Shown piece by piece: positions 28,783 to 38,206 of a stretch of 64,000 nucleotides of DNA (positions within the stretch are counted from its first letter, which is position 1; each line of letters opens with the position of its first letter). Where the stretch lies: positions 1,494,001-1,558,000 of the forward strand of contig CP053447.1 in the NCBI GenBank assembly GCA_013285425.1, in the 5' to 3' direction. The notes beneath the pieces were generated by a model. It saw nothing but the letters and a program-made list of their open reading frames with translations. It made no database searches and had not been told where the DNA came from. The stretch comes from Ignavibacteriota bacterium. Lineage in GTDB: Bacteria > Bacteroidota > Ignavibacteria > Ignavibacteriales > Ignavibacteriaceae. The position numbers and the translations under genes were made by a program.

Positions 28783-29850
28783 TTAAAAATATGCTCTTGC
28801 TTCCGCCCGTGCTGTATGTATAACTCTGTTTCCACTTCCCTGCACCCTTCCGTCATAACTGATCGTTGTTTGCAGAAATGATGAGAGACGATAATCAAAA
28901 TTTAATCTCCAGAAATAGTTTTTCCCAATCTGGTTCCCGTTTGTTAATTCATAAGGAATAAAATTTTCTGTAGTATTTGACAGAAGTTCGCTTCTTTCAA
29001 TTTCAATTCTTAATCTGCCGGTACCTAAAAACGAAAGATTAAATCTTAACAACTGTGAGTTAAGATCAATTACCGTTGGTGTCAGTGGATGAGTATCCTC
29101 ACTTCTGCCGGCTTTTATTCTAAAACCAACTTCAATATTTTTATCAGGGCGATATGAAAATTCTGAAATTAAATTATTACTATTTATCTCTCTTATCCTG
29201 TTTGAATTAACCGGTGCGCTTACGTTATCTATCAGATTAACAAAATCTGTTTGATTTGAAACTTCTTTAATCATTTTGAATTTTACTCTGATACTTTGCT
29301 CGCGGTTGTAATATCTTTCAAAACCAGAACTGAATTCATTCAACGCTTTTCTCTGTGTAAATCTTAATCTGAAAGATAATTCCTGATCATTTTCAAAAAT
29401 AAAAATATCCTGCTGAATATAATTTGATCCGCGAATTGTAGTATTTTCGTTTTGGAACGTTGAGAGTTTTAATAAATAAATATTGGCATAGTTTAAATCT
29501 CGGCTGTTCTCTTCTATTCTCCACAATGTTTCTGAAGATAACGGACTAATTATCTTACCGATAACAGTATTCTTATCGACCAGTTCAGAAAAATTAATTT
29601 TCCATCTTGTGCTTGTTTTAAGATCAATTACTGGAAACAGCTCATCTGTTGGTAAAGTAACCTGAATAAAATCCCCATCAAGTAGTGCAGGTTCAAATTC
29701 ATTCTCATCTGCAATTCCGTTGTTGTTAATATCACCAAGATAAGTAAAGTTACCTGTTCCCTGCTCTACTCTTACAAATACTTTTTGTAAACGTGCGGAT
29801 TTTTGAGTTGATACTTCATAATACAAATCACCATTAGAAGCCGCTGCCAA
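28783..29850 (-). CDS. C-terminal part of a large outer-membrane protein (frameshifted)
   Basis: A 355-aa frame that continues the frame at 29772-32258. It is rich in alternating beta strands and ends in phenylalanine (ARAEARAYF), the usual last residue of outer-membrane barrels. It contains a calcium-binding-like segment, DINNNGIADENEFEPA (about residues 40-55). It has no signal peptide. One extra T in a run of four at about 29856 would fuse it to the upstream frame through NFLAAASNGD. It is probably not a separate gene. Confidence 0.7.
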   Translation of the reverse strand: MAAASNGDLYYEVSTQKSARLQKVFVRVEQGTGNFTYLGDINNNGIADENEFEPALLDGDFIQVTLPTDELFPVIDLKTSTRWKINFSELVDKNTVIGKIISPLSSETLWRIEENSRDLNYANIYLLKLSTFQNENTTIRGSNYIQQDIFIFENDQELSFRLRFTQRKALNEFSSGFERYYNREQSIRVKFKMIKEVSNQTDFVNLIDNVSAPVNSNRIREINSNNLISEFSYRPDKNIEVGFRIKAGRSEDTHPLTPTVIDLNSQLLRFNLSFLGTGRLRIEIERSELLSNTTENFIPYELTNGNQIGKNYFWRLNFDYRLSSFLQTTISYDGRVQGSGNRVIHTARAEARAYF

Positions 29851-32258
29851 AAGTTAAATTTTGTTCTGGATCGTATGAGTATTGTTTCGTTATCCAGAAA
29901 ACCTTTTTGTTTAAGCTGTTCCTCATATTTTTTATTTCTGAATGTAAGTACAAGATTTGTATTTACTTCCCGTATTCCGTTATAATTTATTTCAAGAGAA
30001 TAAGTTTTTGATCCGGATTCTTTTGTCATTATTCCATTAAAGGGTAAATGATCATCGCGAAGTGAGAACTTTGTTAAAGCTTTAATACCTGAAACTTCAA
30101 CTAACTCAATGAACGGTGAATATTCAAAATATTTCAGACTTCCATTTAGCAAAGAATCTTTTGCAGTCTGTTTATCTTGTTTATCTTCAGCTATAAACTC
30201 AAATCCGGGCTTCAAAAACCAGAATGAATAATAAGCATTTCCTTTATGCCTGAACCAATTACTTTTAAGTATTGAAGTCTTTGAATTGACAATATCCAGA
30301 TTGTATTCAACATTAAAAGATTTCATATCAGAAAATCTGACTGAGTTATTAAAACGGTCAGAAGAAAAATCATTGCCCTTCCTCAAAAAACCGGCAGATG
30401 AATTTAATGTTAGCTCATTTACCGGTTGAAGCAGTAATCCTATTTCTCTTAAAGATTCATCTTGCTGCTTTGCTTGTGCAGATGAATTATAATTTCTGTT
30501 AAACTCAACTTCATCAAATCTATCTAAGGATGTAAACTTACCTTGTATAAATCTGTCTTTGTAAGAGAATCCTGCTCTGCCAAGATTAAGTTCGCCAAGT
30601 GTAATTTGTGAAGGTAAAATTTTTAATAAAATATTTCTTGCATAACCATAGTTATTGCCATCATCAAGAGAAGAAAACCGGTTTTTGTCCCAAAGACTTC
30701 CGGAATACTCAAGACTTAATGAAATATTTTCAAATGGCATAATATCAACCGCTACATTGCCAAGCTGCTTTAGCTGCGGAAGCGGCAGGTAAATTATCGG
30801 CAGATAGCTTCCTTTACCTATTCCGGTAAAATTATAATATCCCAAACTTTGTCTTGAATAATCTCCATTTCCATCGCCGACAAAACTAAAGCTGACATTA
30901 TATAGTGATGCTGAATCACCCGGATTATAAACATAATATGAAAACTGATTCCCATTAATTATTGTATCAACCTTTGTATAAATACCTTTAATTTGCCCGA
31001 GAGAATCCGGTTCAGCAAGTCTTACACCGGATTTAACTGCTTTATTACGATCATCACCAGCGAGTGATAAAATATTTTTATCATCTTCACTTAGTGATAT
31101 ATCGATAGGTGAATCCTGATCATCGCCTTCACGTAAATATTGAAATCTGAGATTAACTTTTTCATTAAATAGTTTGACCGAAGTTCCAGCACCAAAAAAA
31201 CTTCTTGCAAACTGCCTGTCAGTATATTCAAAATCCACACTTATTCTGCTTGCAGAAGTAATTAATTTATTCGGAGTAAAAGTAATTGTTGCGTTTGAGT
31301 ATTCGATTGTATAATCATTATTATCACCTCGTTTAACTTCAACTCCATCAAGAAAGACTTTTTCTGTACCGGCAATGATTATAATATCTCTTTCGTTATT
31401 AAGTCCACTTAATCTGTATGGGCCTTGTACACCATCCGAGCCATTAAAACTGTTAGTATTAAACTTACCTCTTGAATTAGCAATTGAAACATAGCCTGAA
31501 ACATCACCATAATTAAAGTCTCCCATTAAACCCTGAAGTTTTCTATCAATAACTCCAAACTCACCTGACCTTTGCTTAAGCTGATAATCACCGAATGTTC
31601 CTGTAACATTTTTATGCTTCATCTGAATAAAAACTTTATCCAGCTCTTCTAATCTCTCGGTGTTCCCTTCAGGTTGAATTGGAGTGTTTTCATCAGTAAG
31701 GGCAGCTACAATTTCAATGTCATCGGATATTTTACCTGATAGCTGCAGCCGCAATCCACTGGTAAGTGAAAAATCTTTTGTTGTACCTACAGTAAACCCA
31801 CGCACAATTGTTCCGCTTTTGTGCATATCAGAACCAAATATTGCATCAGGCGAGAATCCACCAGAGACTGATGAGAGCACTTTTATAGTATCACCTGTCT
31901 TTTCATCATATTTAAAAACAAGACTCTTTTTATAATATTCTTTTTTCATTGAAAGTTTAAAGGATCTGTATTTTACTATAAGAGTATCAAAAATAGAATA
32001 TGGCAATGATGGCGATAGAATGAAATATCCATCTGAATAAAAAAACTGGTAATCTTCTGTGGTTAACTGTTTTCCTTTCAGGTAAATCTGCTCTGAATTA
32101 GGAATAATATTAACCTGTGAAATCGGATAATGATTATTAAAGTTTATTGTTATCGTATCTGAGACAATAATTGTTGAGTAATCAGTCTGGGCATTAGAAA
32201 AATTTAACCACAAGCTGAAAAACAATATTATAAGATTTAATAGCTTTATAGATTTCAA
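29772..32258 (-). CDS. Large outer-membrane/surface protein, N-terminal part
   Basis: An 828-aa frame with a signal peptide (residues 1-23, ending NFSNAQ). The body is beta-rich with many short aromatic strands, and a repeated motif type seen in TonB-less outer-membrane assemblies (GTIVRGFTVGTTKDFSLTSG, then ISDDIEIVAALTDENTPIQP). I do not recognise a named family. The last 18 residues are out of phase and the true protein continues in the frame at 28783-29850, giving about 1158 aa. The long spacer upstream suggests its own promoter. Roles in surface assembly or gliding-type export are possible, but nothing here proves one. Confidence 0.75.
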   Translation of the reverse strand: MKSIKLLNLIILFFSLWLNFSNAQTDYSTIIVSDTITINFNNHYPISQVNIIPNSEQIYLKGKQLTTEDYQFFYSDGYFILSPSLPYSIFDTLIVKYRSFKLSMKKEYYKKSLVFKYDEKTGDTIKVLSSVSGGFSPDAIFGSDMHKSGTIVRGFTVGTTKDFSLTSGLRLQLSGKISDDIEIVAALTDENTPIQPEGNTERLEELDKVFIQMKHKNVTGTFGDYQLKQRSGEFGVIDRKLQGLMGDFNYGDVSGYVSIANSRGKFNTNSFNGSDGVQGPYRLSGLNNERDIIIIAGTEKVFLDGVEVKRGDNNDYTIEYSNATITFTPNKLITSASRISVDFEYTDRQFARSFFGAGTSVKLFNEKVNLRFQYLREGDDQDSPIDISLSEDDKNILSLAGDDRNKAVKSGVRLAEPDSLGQIKGIYTKVDTIINGNQFSYYVYNPGDSASLYNVSFSFVGDGNGDYSRQSLGYYNFTGIGKGSYLPIIYLPLPQLKQLGNVAVDIMPFENISLSLEYSGSLWDKNRFSSLDDGNNYGYARNILLKILPSQITLGELNLGRAGFSYKDRFIQGKFTSLDRFDEVEFNRNYNSSAQAKQQDESLREIGLLLQPVNELTLNSSAGFLRKGNDFSSDRFNNSVRFSDMKSFNVEYNLDIVNSKTSILKSNWFRHKGNAYYSFWFLKPGFEFIAEDKQDKQTAKDSLLNGSLKYFEYSPFIELVEVSGIKALTKFSLRDDHLPFNGIMTKESGSKTYSLEINYNGIREVNTNLVLTFRNKKYEEQLKQKGFLDNETILIRSRTKFNFWQRLLMVICIMKYQLKNPHVYKKYL

Positions 32259-32661
32259 AAAGAAGTAGATTTTTTTTTGAAAACTAATTTAAGGTATTGG
32301 TTAAATCAATGCTAAATAATTAACTACTTTTGATCCGTCAGAAATTTTTAGCAAATTTTTGTTAGTGCAAAGGCTTCAGAAAAACAATGATTAAAATTTA
32401 ATTTTTCTTTTTAGTGTCTTAAAATTATATTGGCATTTACATGCAATGTAAGGGATTACTGAATCTATTTTTATGAAGTTTTTTTTCACTATCCTTTGCG
32501 AATTGTGAAATAACAACAATTAATTGATTGTGATATTCAGGAAATCAAAAAGAATTGTTTAGAAAAAATGACAGGTATTGTTTAATTTTGCAATAAAGTA
32601 AAATCTATTTAGTTTAGAATAGTTTTTTCTATAGTGCTATTCATAAAATCATAAGACAAAT
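32259..32661. other. Intergenic region between divergent genes
   Basis: About 400 bp between the outer-membrane protein gene and the hybrid kinase gene, which point away from each other. It holds no open frame I would support and no RNA motif I recognise. TAATTTTG at 32583-32590 fits the TAnnTTTG minus-7 element known from Bacteroidetes promoters and lies about 70 bp before the kinase start, but the spacing to an upstream TTG is longer than usual. Confidence 0.35.
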
Positions 32662-35022
32662 ATGCAAAGTTCAAAAATTGATTTTTTAAGCAAATACAAC
32701 GAATTAATACAGGCTGCTATACGCTCTGCAGCAGATTTCCCTGGCAAACTTTGTGATTTCTTAGTTAAAGAATTTGAACTGGAAGCAACCGCATTGTTCA
32801 AATTAAAAAGTAATAACAGTCTGGAAGTAATCGGTAAATCATTGACAGCAAAGAAGACATTAACTAATGAAGTTCAAATCAATTGTCCTAATTGCACAAG
32901 TTTAACATCCAAACAACAGTTTCAGCATTTTACTATACAATCCAACTGTGCATTTAATATAACAGATCACTTAATGAATGAAGGCTGTGTACTTTTTAAT
33001 CTTGGCGACGGTCAAATCGCATTGTTAAAAATTGCAAAGAAAACCTCTTTCACACAAAGTGATTCTGATAATATTGAATTGATAAGTGAAGGAATTAAAA
33101 ACCTTGTTAAACTCTGGATAGGCAGTAAGGGTAATCTTAATAATTCTTTAAGCTCAATTATAGCCGGTATAGCACAGGAGTTAAGAACTCCGACTAATAG
33201 TATAATGGGTTTTGCATCCTTGCTTAATGAAGAAAATCTTTCACCTTCACAGACAGAATATGTTGGAACATTAAAGGATAATGCTTTTGAACTTCTTTCT
33301 GTAATTAACGATCTGATTGACCTGAGTAAACTTGAAAGCGGAATAACCAAAATAAATTTTACAAATACAAACTTTAAAGATTACTTAAATGAGATTATAT
33401 CATTGTTCAGTTCAAAGATTGATAAATCCAGAATTGAATTCTTGTACGAAATTGATAAAAACATTCCTGAAAACATAAAGATAGACACTCAGAAACTAAG
33501 ATATGTTCTCCTTAACATTATAACTAACTCGGTTAGATTAACAGAACACGGAAAAATTTCGATCATTGTTTCAGCTCCAACAAATAAAAAACTGGTTTTC
33601 AGAATAACTGATACAAGTCAGGGATTAAATGCTAAAAAAACAACTGAATTCTTTCAGCCTTTTGCAATGAATGAATTACAGATATCCAAGTTTGGTAATT
33701 TAACAGGTCTTGGTCTTACTCTTACAAAAAAATATATTGAATTCTTAAACGGTGATATCAGCATTTCTACTGGTATTGGAAAAGGAATTACTTATACAAT
33801 TTCAGTTTCTGCAGAAATCGGCAGCACGATAGAAAGCCAACTTTCAGGTTTACCAAAGCCAATAGGAACAAAAAATAAAGTGCTGGTTGTTGAAGATGAC
33901 TATGCTACTTCTAAACTATTGAGTAACTACCTTACCAAATGGGGCTACGAGCCAACAATTGTTAATTCAGCACAACAGGCAATGAAGATTGTTGAGACAC
34001 AGCAATTCTTAGCCGTAATAATGGATATAATTCTTCCTGATGCAAGCGGATTTGAGCTTTTAAAACAGTTTAGAGAAAGCCCGATTACTAAACATATACC
34101 CATAATAGTCTGCTCTGTAGAAGCAGAACAGCAAAAAGCTTTTATGATGGGTGCTGTTGAATATTTTGTTAAACCAATTAATTATAAATATCTTGTTGAA
34201 GTCTTAACAAGCTATCGGTTGAAGAAAGATTCAAATATTCTCGTTGTTGATGATGACATTCCAACTCTAAATCTGATTAAAGAAGTTATTGAACAAGCAG
34301 GATTTAATGCAATTGCAGAACATCAGTCATCAAAAGTAATCGGTATGATTGAAAATCTTAATCTTGATCTTGCAATTATTGATCTTGATATGCCTGTTGT
34401 TAATGGTTTTGATCTGATCAAAATGATAAAATCAAACAAGAACTTTTCAAAACTGCCTATCATTATTTATACGGGTAAAGAAAATTATCAGGATGATCTG
34501 AAGAAAATAGACGGATTATTTTCTGACCTGCTCCATAAAAGCAGTTCAAACATTGAAGATCTAGCAGAAACAGTTAATTCATTTATAAACAGATTCGACG
34601 AACCTGCAAATCCCGAAGAAGTAAAAAAATCCAAAGATACTGTTAAGATACTTTTGGTAGAAGATTACAAACACTCACAAATTATTGTTACCAGATTACT
34701 GAAGAAAAATAACTTTGAATCAATTGTCGTTGTTGAAAACGGATTACAGGCTTTTGAACAAGTGCAGGAACAGAAATACGATCTTATTTTAATGGATATG
34801 CAAATGCCGGTAATGAATGGATTTGAAGCAACACAAAAAATCAGAGAACTGGATGATTATAAAGATACTCCGATTATTGCATTAACTGCATTTGCAATGA
34901 AAGGTGATCGTGAAAAATGTCTTGAAGCCGGCGCAACTGATTATATACCAAAACCAATTGACAGCCAGGAATTTATTGAAAAGGTAAAATACTATACTGA
35001 AAATAAAATTTCCAAAGATTAG
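32662..35022 (+). CDS. Hybrid sensor kinase-like protein with three receiver domains, phospho-acceptor His missing
   Basis: A 786-aa cytoplasmic protein. An N-terminal GAF-like region (about residues 10-155) with five cysteines including CPNC at 75-78 is followed by a HisKA-like dimerisation segment, an ATPase domain (about 270-385), then three receiver domains at about 406-520, 525-640 and 662-780. The receivers keep their phospho-acceptor aspartates (Asp455, Asp574, Asp712). The H-box reads IAQELRTP with Gln172 where histidine is expected (codon CAG), and the G1 box is DTSQGL, not DTGIG-like. An N-box asparagine (Asn289) and a GLGL G2 box remain. It may receive phosphate from another kinase or act as a scaffold. 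No membrane segment is seen. Confidence 0.88.
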   Translation: MQSSKIDFLSKYNELIQAAIRSAADFPGKLCDFLVKEFELEATALFKLKSNNSLEVIGKSLTAKKTLTNEVQINCPNCTSLTSKQQFQHFTIQSNCAFNITDHLMNEGCVLFNLGDGQIALLKIAKKTSFTQSDSDNIELISEGIKNLVKLWIGSKGNLNNSLSSIIAGIAQELRTPTNSIMGFASLLNEENLSPSQTEYVGTLKDNAFELLSVINDLIDLSKLESGITKINFTNTNFKDYLNEIISLFSSKIDKSRIEFLYEIDKNIPENIKIDTQKLRYVLLNIITNSVRLTEHGKISIIVSAPTNKKLVFRITDTSQGLNAKKTTEFFQPFAMNELQISKFGNLTGLGLTLTKKYIEFLNGDISISTGIGKGITYTISVSAEIGSTIESQLSGLPKPIGTKNKVLVVEDDYATSKLLSNYLTKWGYEPTIVNSAQQAMKIVETQQFLAVIMDIILPDASGFELLKQFRESPITKHIPIIVCSVEAEQQKAFMMGAVEYFVKPINYKYLVEVLTSYRLKKDSNILVVDDDIPTLNLIKEVIEQAGFNAIAEHQSSKVIGMIENLNLDLAIIDLDMPVVNGFDLIKMIKSNKNFSKLPIIIYTGKENYQDDLKKIDGLFSDLLHKSSSNIEDLAETVNSFINRFDEPANPEEVKKSKDTVKILLVEDYKHSQIIVTRLLKKNNFESIVVVENGLQAFEQVQEQKYDLILMDMQMPVMNGFEATQKIRELDDYKDTPIIALTAFAMKGDREKCLEAGATDYIPKPIDSQEFIEKVKYYTENKISKD

Positions 35023-35099
35023 TATTCTGTCTGATTATTAATTATGTGATGCATCAGAAATTATTTTTCTCTTCTGCTTATTTACACAGGAATATTTAA

Positions 35100-36566
35100 A
35101 TGATAAATGAAACTATACGGGTTAGATTTGCTCCTAGTCCAACCGGATATTTACACGTTGGCGGATTGCGGACTGCTTTATATAATTATTTATTCGCTAA
35201 AAAAAACAACGGCACTTTTGTTTTAAGAATTGAAGACACTGATAGAAACCGTTATGTTGAAGGTGCAGTAGAGAATCTTATTAAAGCACTTAATTGGGCA
35301 GGACTGCAATTTGATGAAGGACCCGGAATCGGAGGAAATTTTAATCCTTACTTTCAATCTGAAAGATTAGATTTCTATAAAAAGTATTCTGATGAACTTT
35401 TGCTGAAAGGAAAGGCATATTATTGTTTCTGCACACCTGAAAGACTACAGACACTAAGAGAAGAACAGGAAAAACAGAAACTCCCGCAGTCAAAATATGA
35501 TAAACATTGTCTTCATCTGTCAAAAGAAGAAATTGAAAAAAATCTTTCTTCAGGTATTCCAAAAGTTGTTAGATTAAACGTCGAACCGGATCAAGTAATT
35601 AAATTTGATGATGTAATCCGTGGTCATGTTGAGTTTGAAAGTAATAATATTGATGATCAGGTTCTAATTAAAAGCGATGGCTACCCTACTTATCATCTTG
35701 CAAATGTTGTTGATGATCATTTGATGAAAATAACTCATGTAATCCGCGGTGAAGAATGGTTATCTTCAACACCAAAACATGTTTTATTGTATGATGCTTT
35801 TGATTGGGAAAGACCGGTTTTTGCCCATCTTCCATTGCTGTTAAATCCTGACCGTTCAAAACTCTCAAAAAGACAAGGTGATGTTGCAGTTGAAGATTAT
35901 CGTGATAAAGGATTTTTAAAAGAGGCTCTTATTAACTTTGTTGCTTTACTCGGCTGGAATGCTGGTGATGATAAGGAGTTTTATTATTTAAATGAACTGA
36001 TTGATAGTTTTTCATTAGAAAGAGTTAATAAAGCCGGTGCAGTTTTCGATCTTCAGAAATTAAATTGGCTTAATGCCGAGCATCTGCGTAAAAAAACAAA
36101 CAGTGATTTAATTGTGATGTTAAAGGATGAGCTTTATAAATCTAAATATAAAGATCAAAATTTTTCTGATGACTATCTGTCACTTATTATTGAAGCAATG
36201 AAAGAACGGGTATCTTTTGTAAAGGAATTTATAGATAACTGCACCTATTTTTATGAAACCCCAAAAGAGTATGAACAAAAATCAATTGATAAAAACTGGA
36301 AACCTGATACTCCTGATCATCTTAAAAAACTTAAAAGTGAATTTGCAAATCTGATTAATCCGGCAAAAGAAGATTTTGAAAAATCCCTGACAAAAGTTTC
36401 TGAAGAACTGAATATTGGGAAAGGTAAACTTATACATCCATTACGATTAGCAGTTTCGGGACAAAGCACCGGTCCAGGAATGTTTGATCTGCTGTTTATA
36501 CTTGGTAAAGATGAGGTGATTAAAAGAATTGATAAAGCGATAGAAAATATTTCTATAAGTCTTTAG
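35100..36566 (+). CDS. gltX: Glutamyl-tRNA synthetase
   Basis: A class I synthetase charging tRNA-Glu. The HIGH-equivalent is PTGYLHVGGLRTALYNY (about residues 14-30), RIEDTDRNRY follows, and the KMSKS-equivalent is SKLSKRQGD (about 255). The 488-aa length is normal. A ribosome binding site AGGA lies close to the ATG. GlnS is also encoded nearby (38207-39913), so GltX here probably does not need to misacylate tRNA-Gln. The 3' end overlaps the converging DUF3307 gene by 4 bp. Confidence 0.97.
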   Translation: MINETIRVRFAPSPTGYLHVGGLRTALYNYLFAKKNNGTFVLRIEDTDRNRYVEGAVENLIKALNWAGLQFDEGPGIGGNFNPYFQSERLDFYKKYSDELLLKGKAYYCFCTPERLQTLREEQEKQKLPQSKYDKHCLHLSKEEIEKNLSSGIPKVVRLNVEPDQVIKFDDVIRGHVEFESNNIDDQVLIKSDGYPTYHLANVVDDHLMKITHVIRGEEWLSSTPKHVLLYDAFDWERPVFAHLPLLLNPDRSKLSKRQGDVAVEDYRDKGFLKEALINFVALLGWNAGDDKEFYYLNELIDSFSLERVNKAGAVFDLQKLNWLNAEHLRKKTNSDLIVMLKDELYKSKYKDQNFSDDYLSLIIEAMKERVSFVKEFIDNCTYFYETPKEYEQKSIDKNWKPDTPDHLKKLKSEFANLINPAKEDFEKSLTKVSEELNIGKGKLIHPLRLAVSGQSTGPGMFDLLFILGKDEVIKRIDKAIENISISL

Positions 36567-37309
36567 GAGATCAAGTTTAGTGTTTCAATAGTAAGCAGAG
36601 CAATGGTAATCCCGATTGCAAAACTTAAAAGTGTTCCTATTAAAACATACTCTACCATAACTTTATCATTATTATTTTTTATCTCGCCATATCTTAATAT
36701 TGATTTGGCAGTAATTAAAAAACCAACTATGGTTGGAAGATTTGCAAGGAATAAAATCAAAATAGCAAACCGTTCTAAATATCCTATAACTCTTCCGGTT
36801 TTAATCTCATCTTTATTATTATTTTCATCCTTAAACATTTTTATTTGGAAAGGTCTTATTATATAACTGATTATTATGCTGCTGAACTTTGTAACCAATA
36901 TCATCGAAATTGCAATTGTTAACAATCTCAGATAATTATTCCCAAATAAATCACTCCAGTACGGATTAAATTGCTCTACTTCAATTTTATTACTCAAATA
37001 AATTGATAGTAAAATTATTACCAGATAGTGGGCTGATTGATCAAGTACAAACAATAATAATGAATCATTTTTAAAAGATTTTTTAAGAAGATCAATAATA
37101 AGATGTGAGAGAAATATTATAATTGGTATTAAAAAACAGTTCCATATACCAACCAGAAAATAACTCAGTATCGTTACAATGATAATATGCTTGCCAAATA
37201 TCAGTAAGCTTTTTTTATTCCTGACATCCTTATCAGTTTGAAATACAAAATCGCCGAGGAAGTGTGCTGCCAATAAAGGTAATAATATTTGAATAAACTC
37301 TGTTTTCAT
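36563..37309 (-). CDS. DUF3307 membrane protein
   Basis: A 248-aa polytopic membrane protein with about seven hydrophobic segments. The N-terminal AAHFLGDFVFQTDK motif and a second histidine-aspartate pair in FLSHLIIDLLKKS mark the DUF3307 family, whose biochemical role is not established. A SatD-family gene lies upstream on the same strand, a pairing often seen for these families. The 213-bp gap between the two holds three phased palindromes (37426-37503) that may control this gene. Confidence 0.82.
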   Translation of the reverse strand: MKTEFIQILLPLLAAHFLGDFVFQTDKDVRNKKSLLIFGKHIIIVTILSYFLVGIWNCFLIPIIIFLSHLIIDLLKKSFKNDSLLLFVLDQSAHYLVIILLSIYLSNKIEVEQFNPYWSDLFGNNYLRLLTIAISMILVTKFSSIIISYIIRPFQIKMFKDENNNKDEIKTGRVIGYLERFAILILFLANLPTIVGFLITAKSILRYGEIKNNNDKVMVEYVLIGTLLSFAIGITIALLTIETLNLIS

Positions 37310-37425
37310 TAAGATATAATTTACTGGTTATTCAAATTAATCATATAAACTTTAACACTTATTTAATTCTACCATAAGTTTAACGCTCTGATCGGCAACT
37401 CCAATTATCTGCAGTAATCGAGAAA

Positions 37426-37503
37426 TACAACCTTCTAAAGTTGTAAATGACTCATACAACCTTTTAAGGTTGTAAACAACCAATACAACCTTTTAAGGTT
37501 GTA
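37426..37503. repeat. Three 20-bp palindromes at exact 29-bp spacing
   Basis: Copies start at 37426, 37455 and 37484. The second and third read TACAACCTTTTAAGGTTGTA, a perfect inverted repeat, and the first differs at the centre and right arm (TACAACCTTCTAAAGTTGTA). The 9-bp gaps (37446-37454 AATGACTCA and 37475-37483 AACAACCAA) are unlike each other. The array sits between satD and the DUF3307 gene, where operators for a DNA-binding protein would be expected. The SatD protein itself ends in a helix-turn-helix, so self-binding is possible. A decaying palindromic mobile repeat is the alternative. Confidence 0.9.
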
Positions 37504-37522
37504 TTAACAAAAACAACAATAT

Positions 37523-38191
37523 TCATTTGCTGATAATATTCCTGTTGTTTCTGAGCAAAGCATTAGTAAAGAACTCAATATTATTGGAAATAATATTCCA
37601 GCCCGTTGAATCCAATTGTTTGGAAACTGCCTGCTGTGATATTTTTAGTTTAAGAGCAATTTTATTCTGGTCATATTTCTGCAGGGCAAGCAGAATAATT
37701 TTACTTTGATTCCGTGTCCATCTTGATGAAATGAAATCGGAGTTATAAACAATCAAATCAATAACTTCAGGATTTTTAATAACCTCCGATACAAATTTAA
37801 TTTTAGGTTTACCTTTTTTATCCAAAGCCTTACCGGAAATCTTATAAGCATCTCCCACACCGGCAGAAGATTCAATATAGTCAACCGTTCCAACCGATAT
37901 TGCCATTCTTGCATCAATTTTATTTACCATCAAATTGGCTTTTAAATATGCACGATAAAACAAAGCAATACTTAAAGCTTTCTCCGGTTTTTGGATTAAT
38001 AGCTGCCAGCTATCTCCACGAAATAATTCAGGTTCGTATTTAAGTGCACCGGTAAATACCTTTGATACTTCTTTAGAACAATTCCGTAAAACTTTTACAA
38101 GTTTTTTGTGCATCTCTATACTCAGCTTTGAAGACTTGATAATATCTCCTGTAATTACCGAATATAATTTTGGGTTTCTATTCTGCGGCAT
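37523..38191 (-). CDS. SatD-family protein with C-terminal helix-turn-helix
   Basis: A 222-aa protein. The start LYSVITGDIIKSSKL, then ELFRGDSWQLLI and ARMAISVGTVDYI, follow the SatD-family pattern of a nucleotide-cyclase-like fold. A C-terminal helix-turn-helix (KIALKLKISQQAVSKQLDSTGW, about residues 180-202) suggests DNA binding. SatD was described as an accessory gene of a streptococcal acid-stress locus; its biochemistry is unclear. It lies 15 bp downstream of glnS and upstream of DUF3307, with three palindromes in between. Autoregulation through these is a testable guess. Confidence 0.8.
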   Translation of the reverse strand: MPQNRNPKLYSVITGDIIKSSKLSIEMHKKLVKVLRNCSKEVSKVFTGALKYEPELFRGDSWQLLIQKPEKALSIALFYRAYLKANLMVNKIDARMAISVGTVDYIESSAGVGDAYKISGKALDKKGKPKIKFVSEVIKNPEVIDLIVYNSDFISSRWTRNQSKIILLALQKYDQNKIALKLKISQQAVSKQLDSTGWNIISNNIEFFTNALLRNNRNIISK

Positions 38192-38206
38192 AATTTAACT
38201 AACTAT

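Noticed and set aside
37426..37503. Possible mini CRISPR array (three 20-bp repeats, 29-bp period)
   Set aside because: Spacers would be only 9 bp, the repeat is a full palindrome, and no cas gene is nearby. Operator or mobile palindromes fit better.
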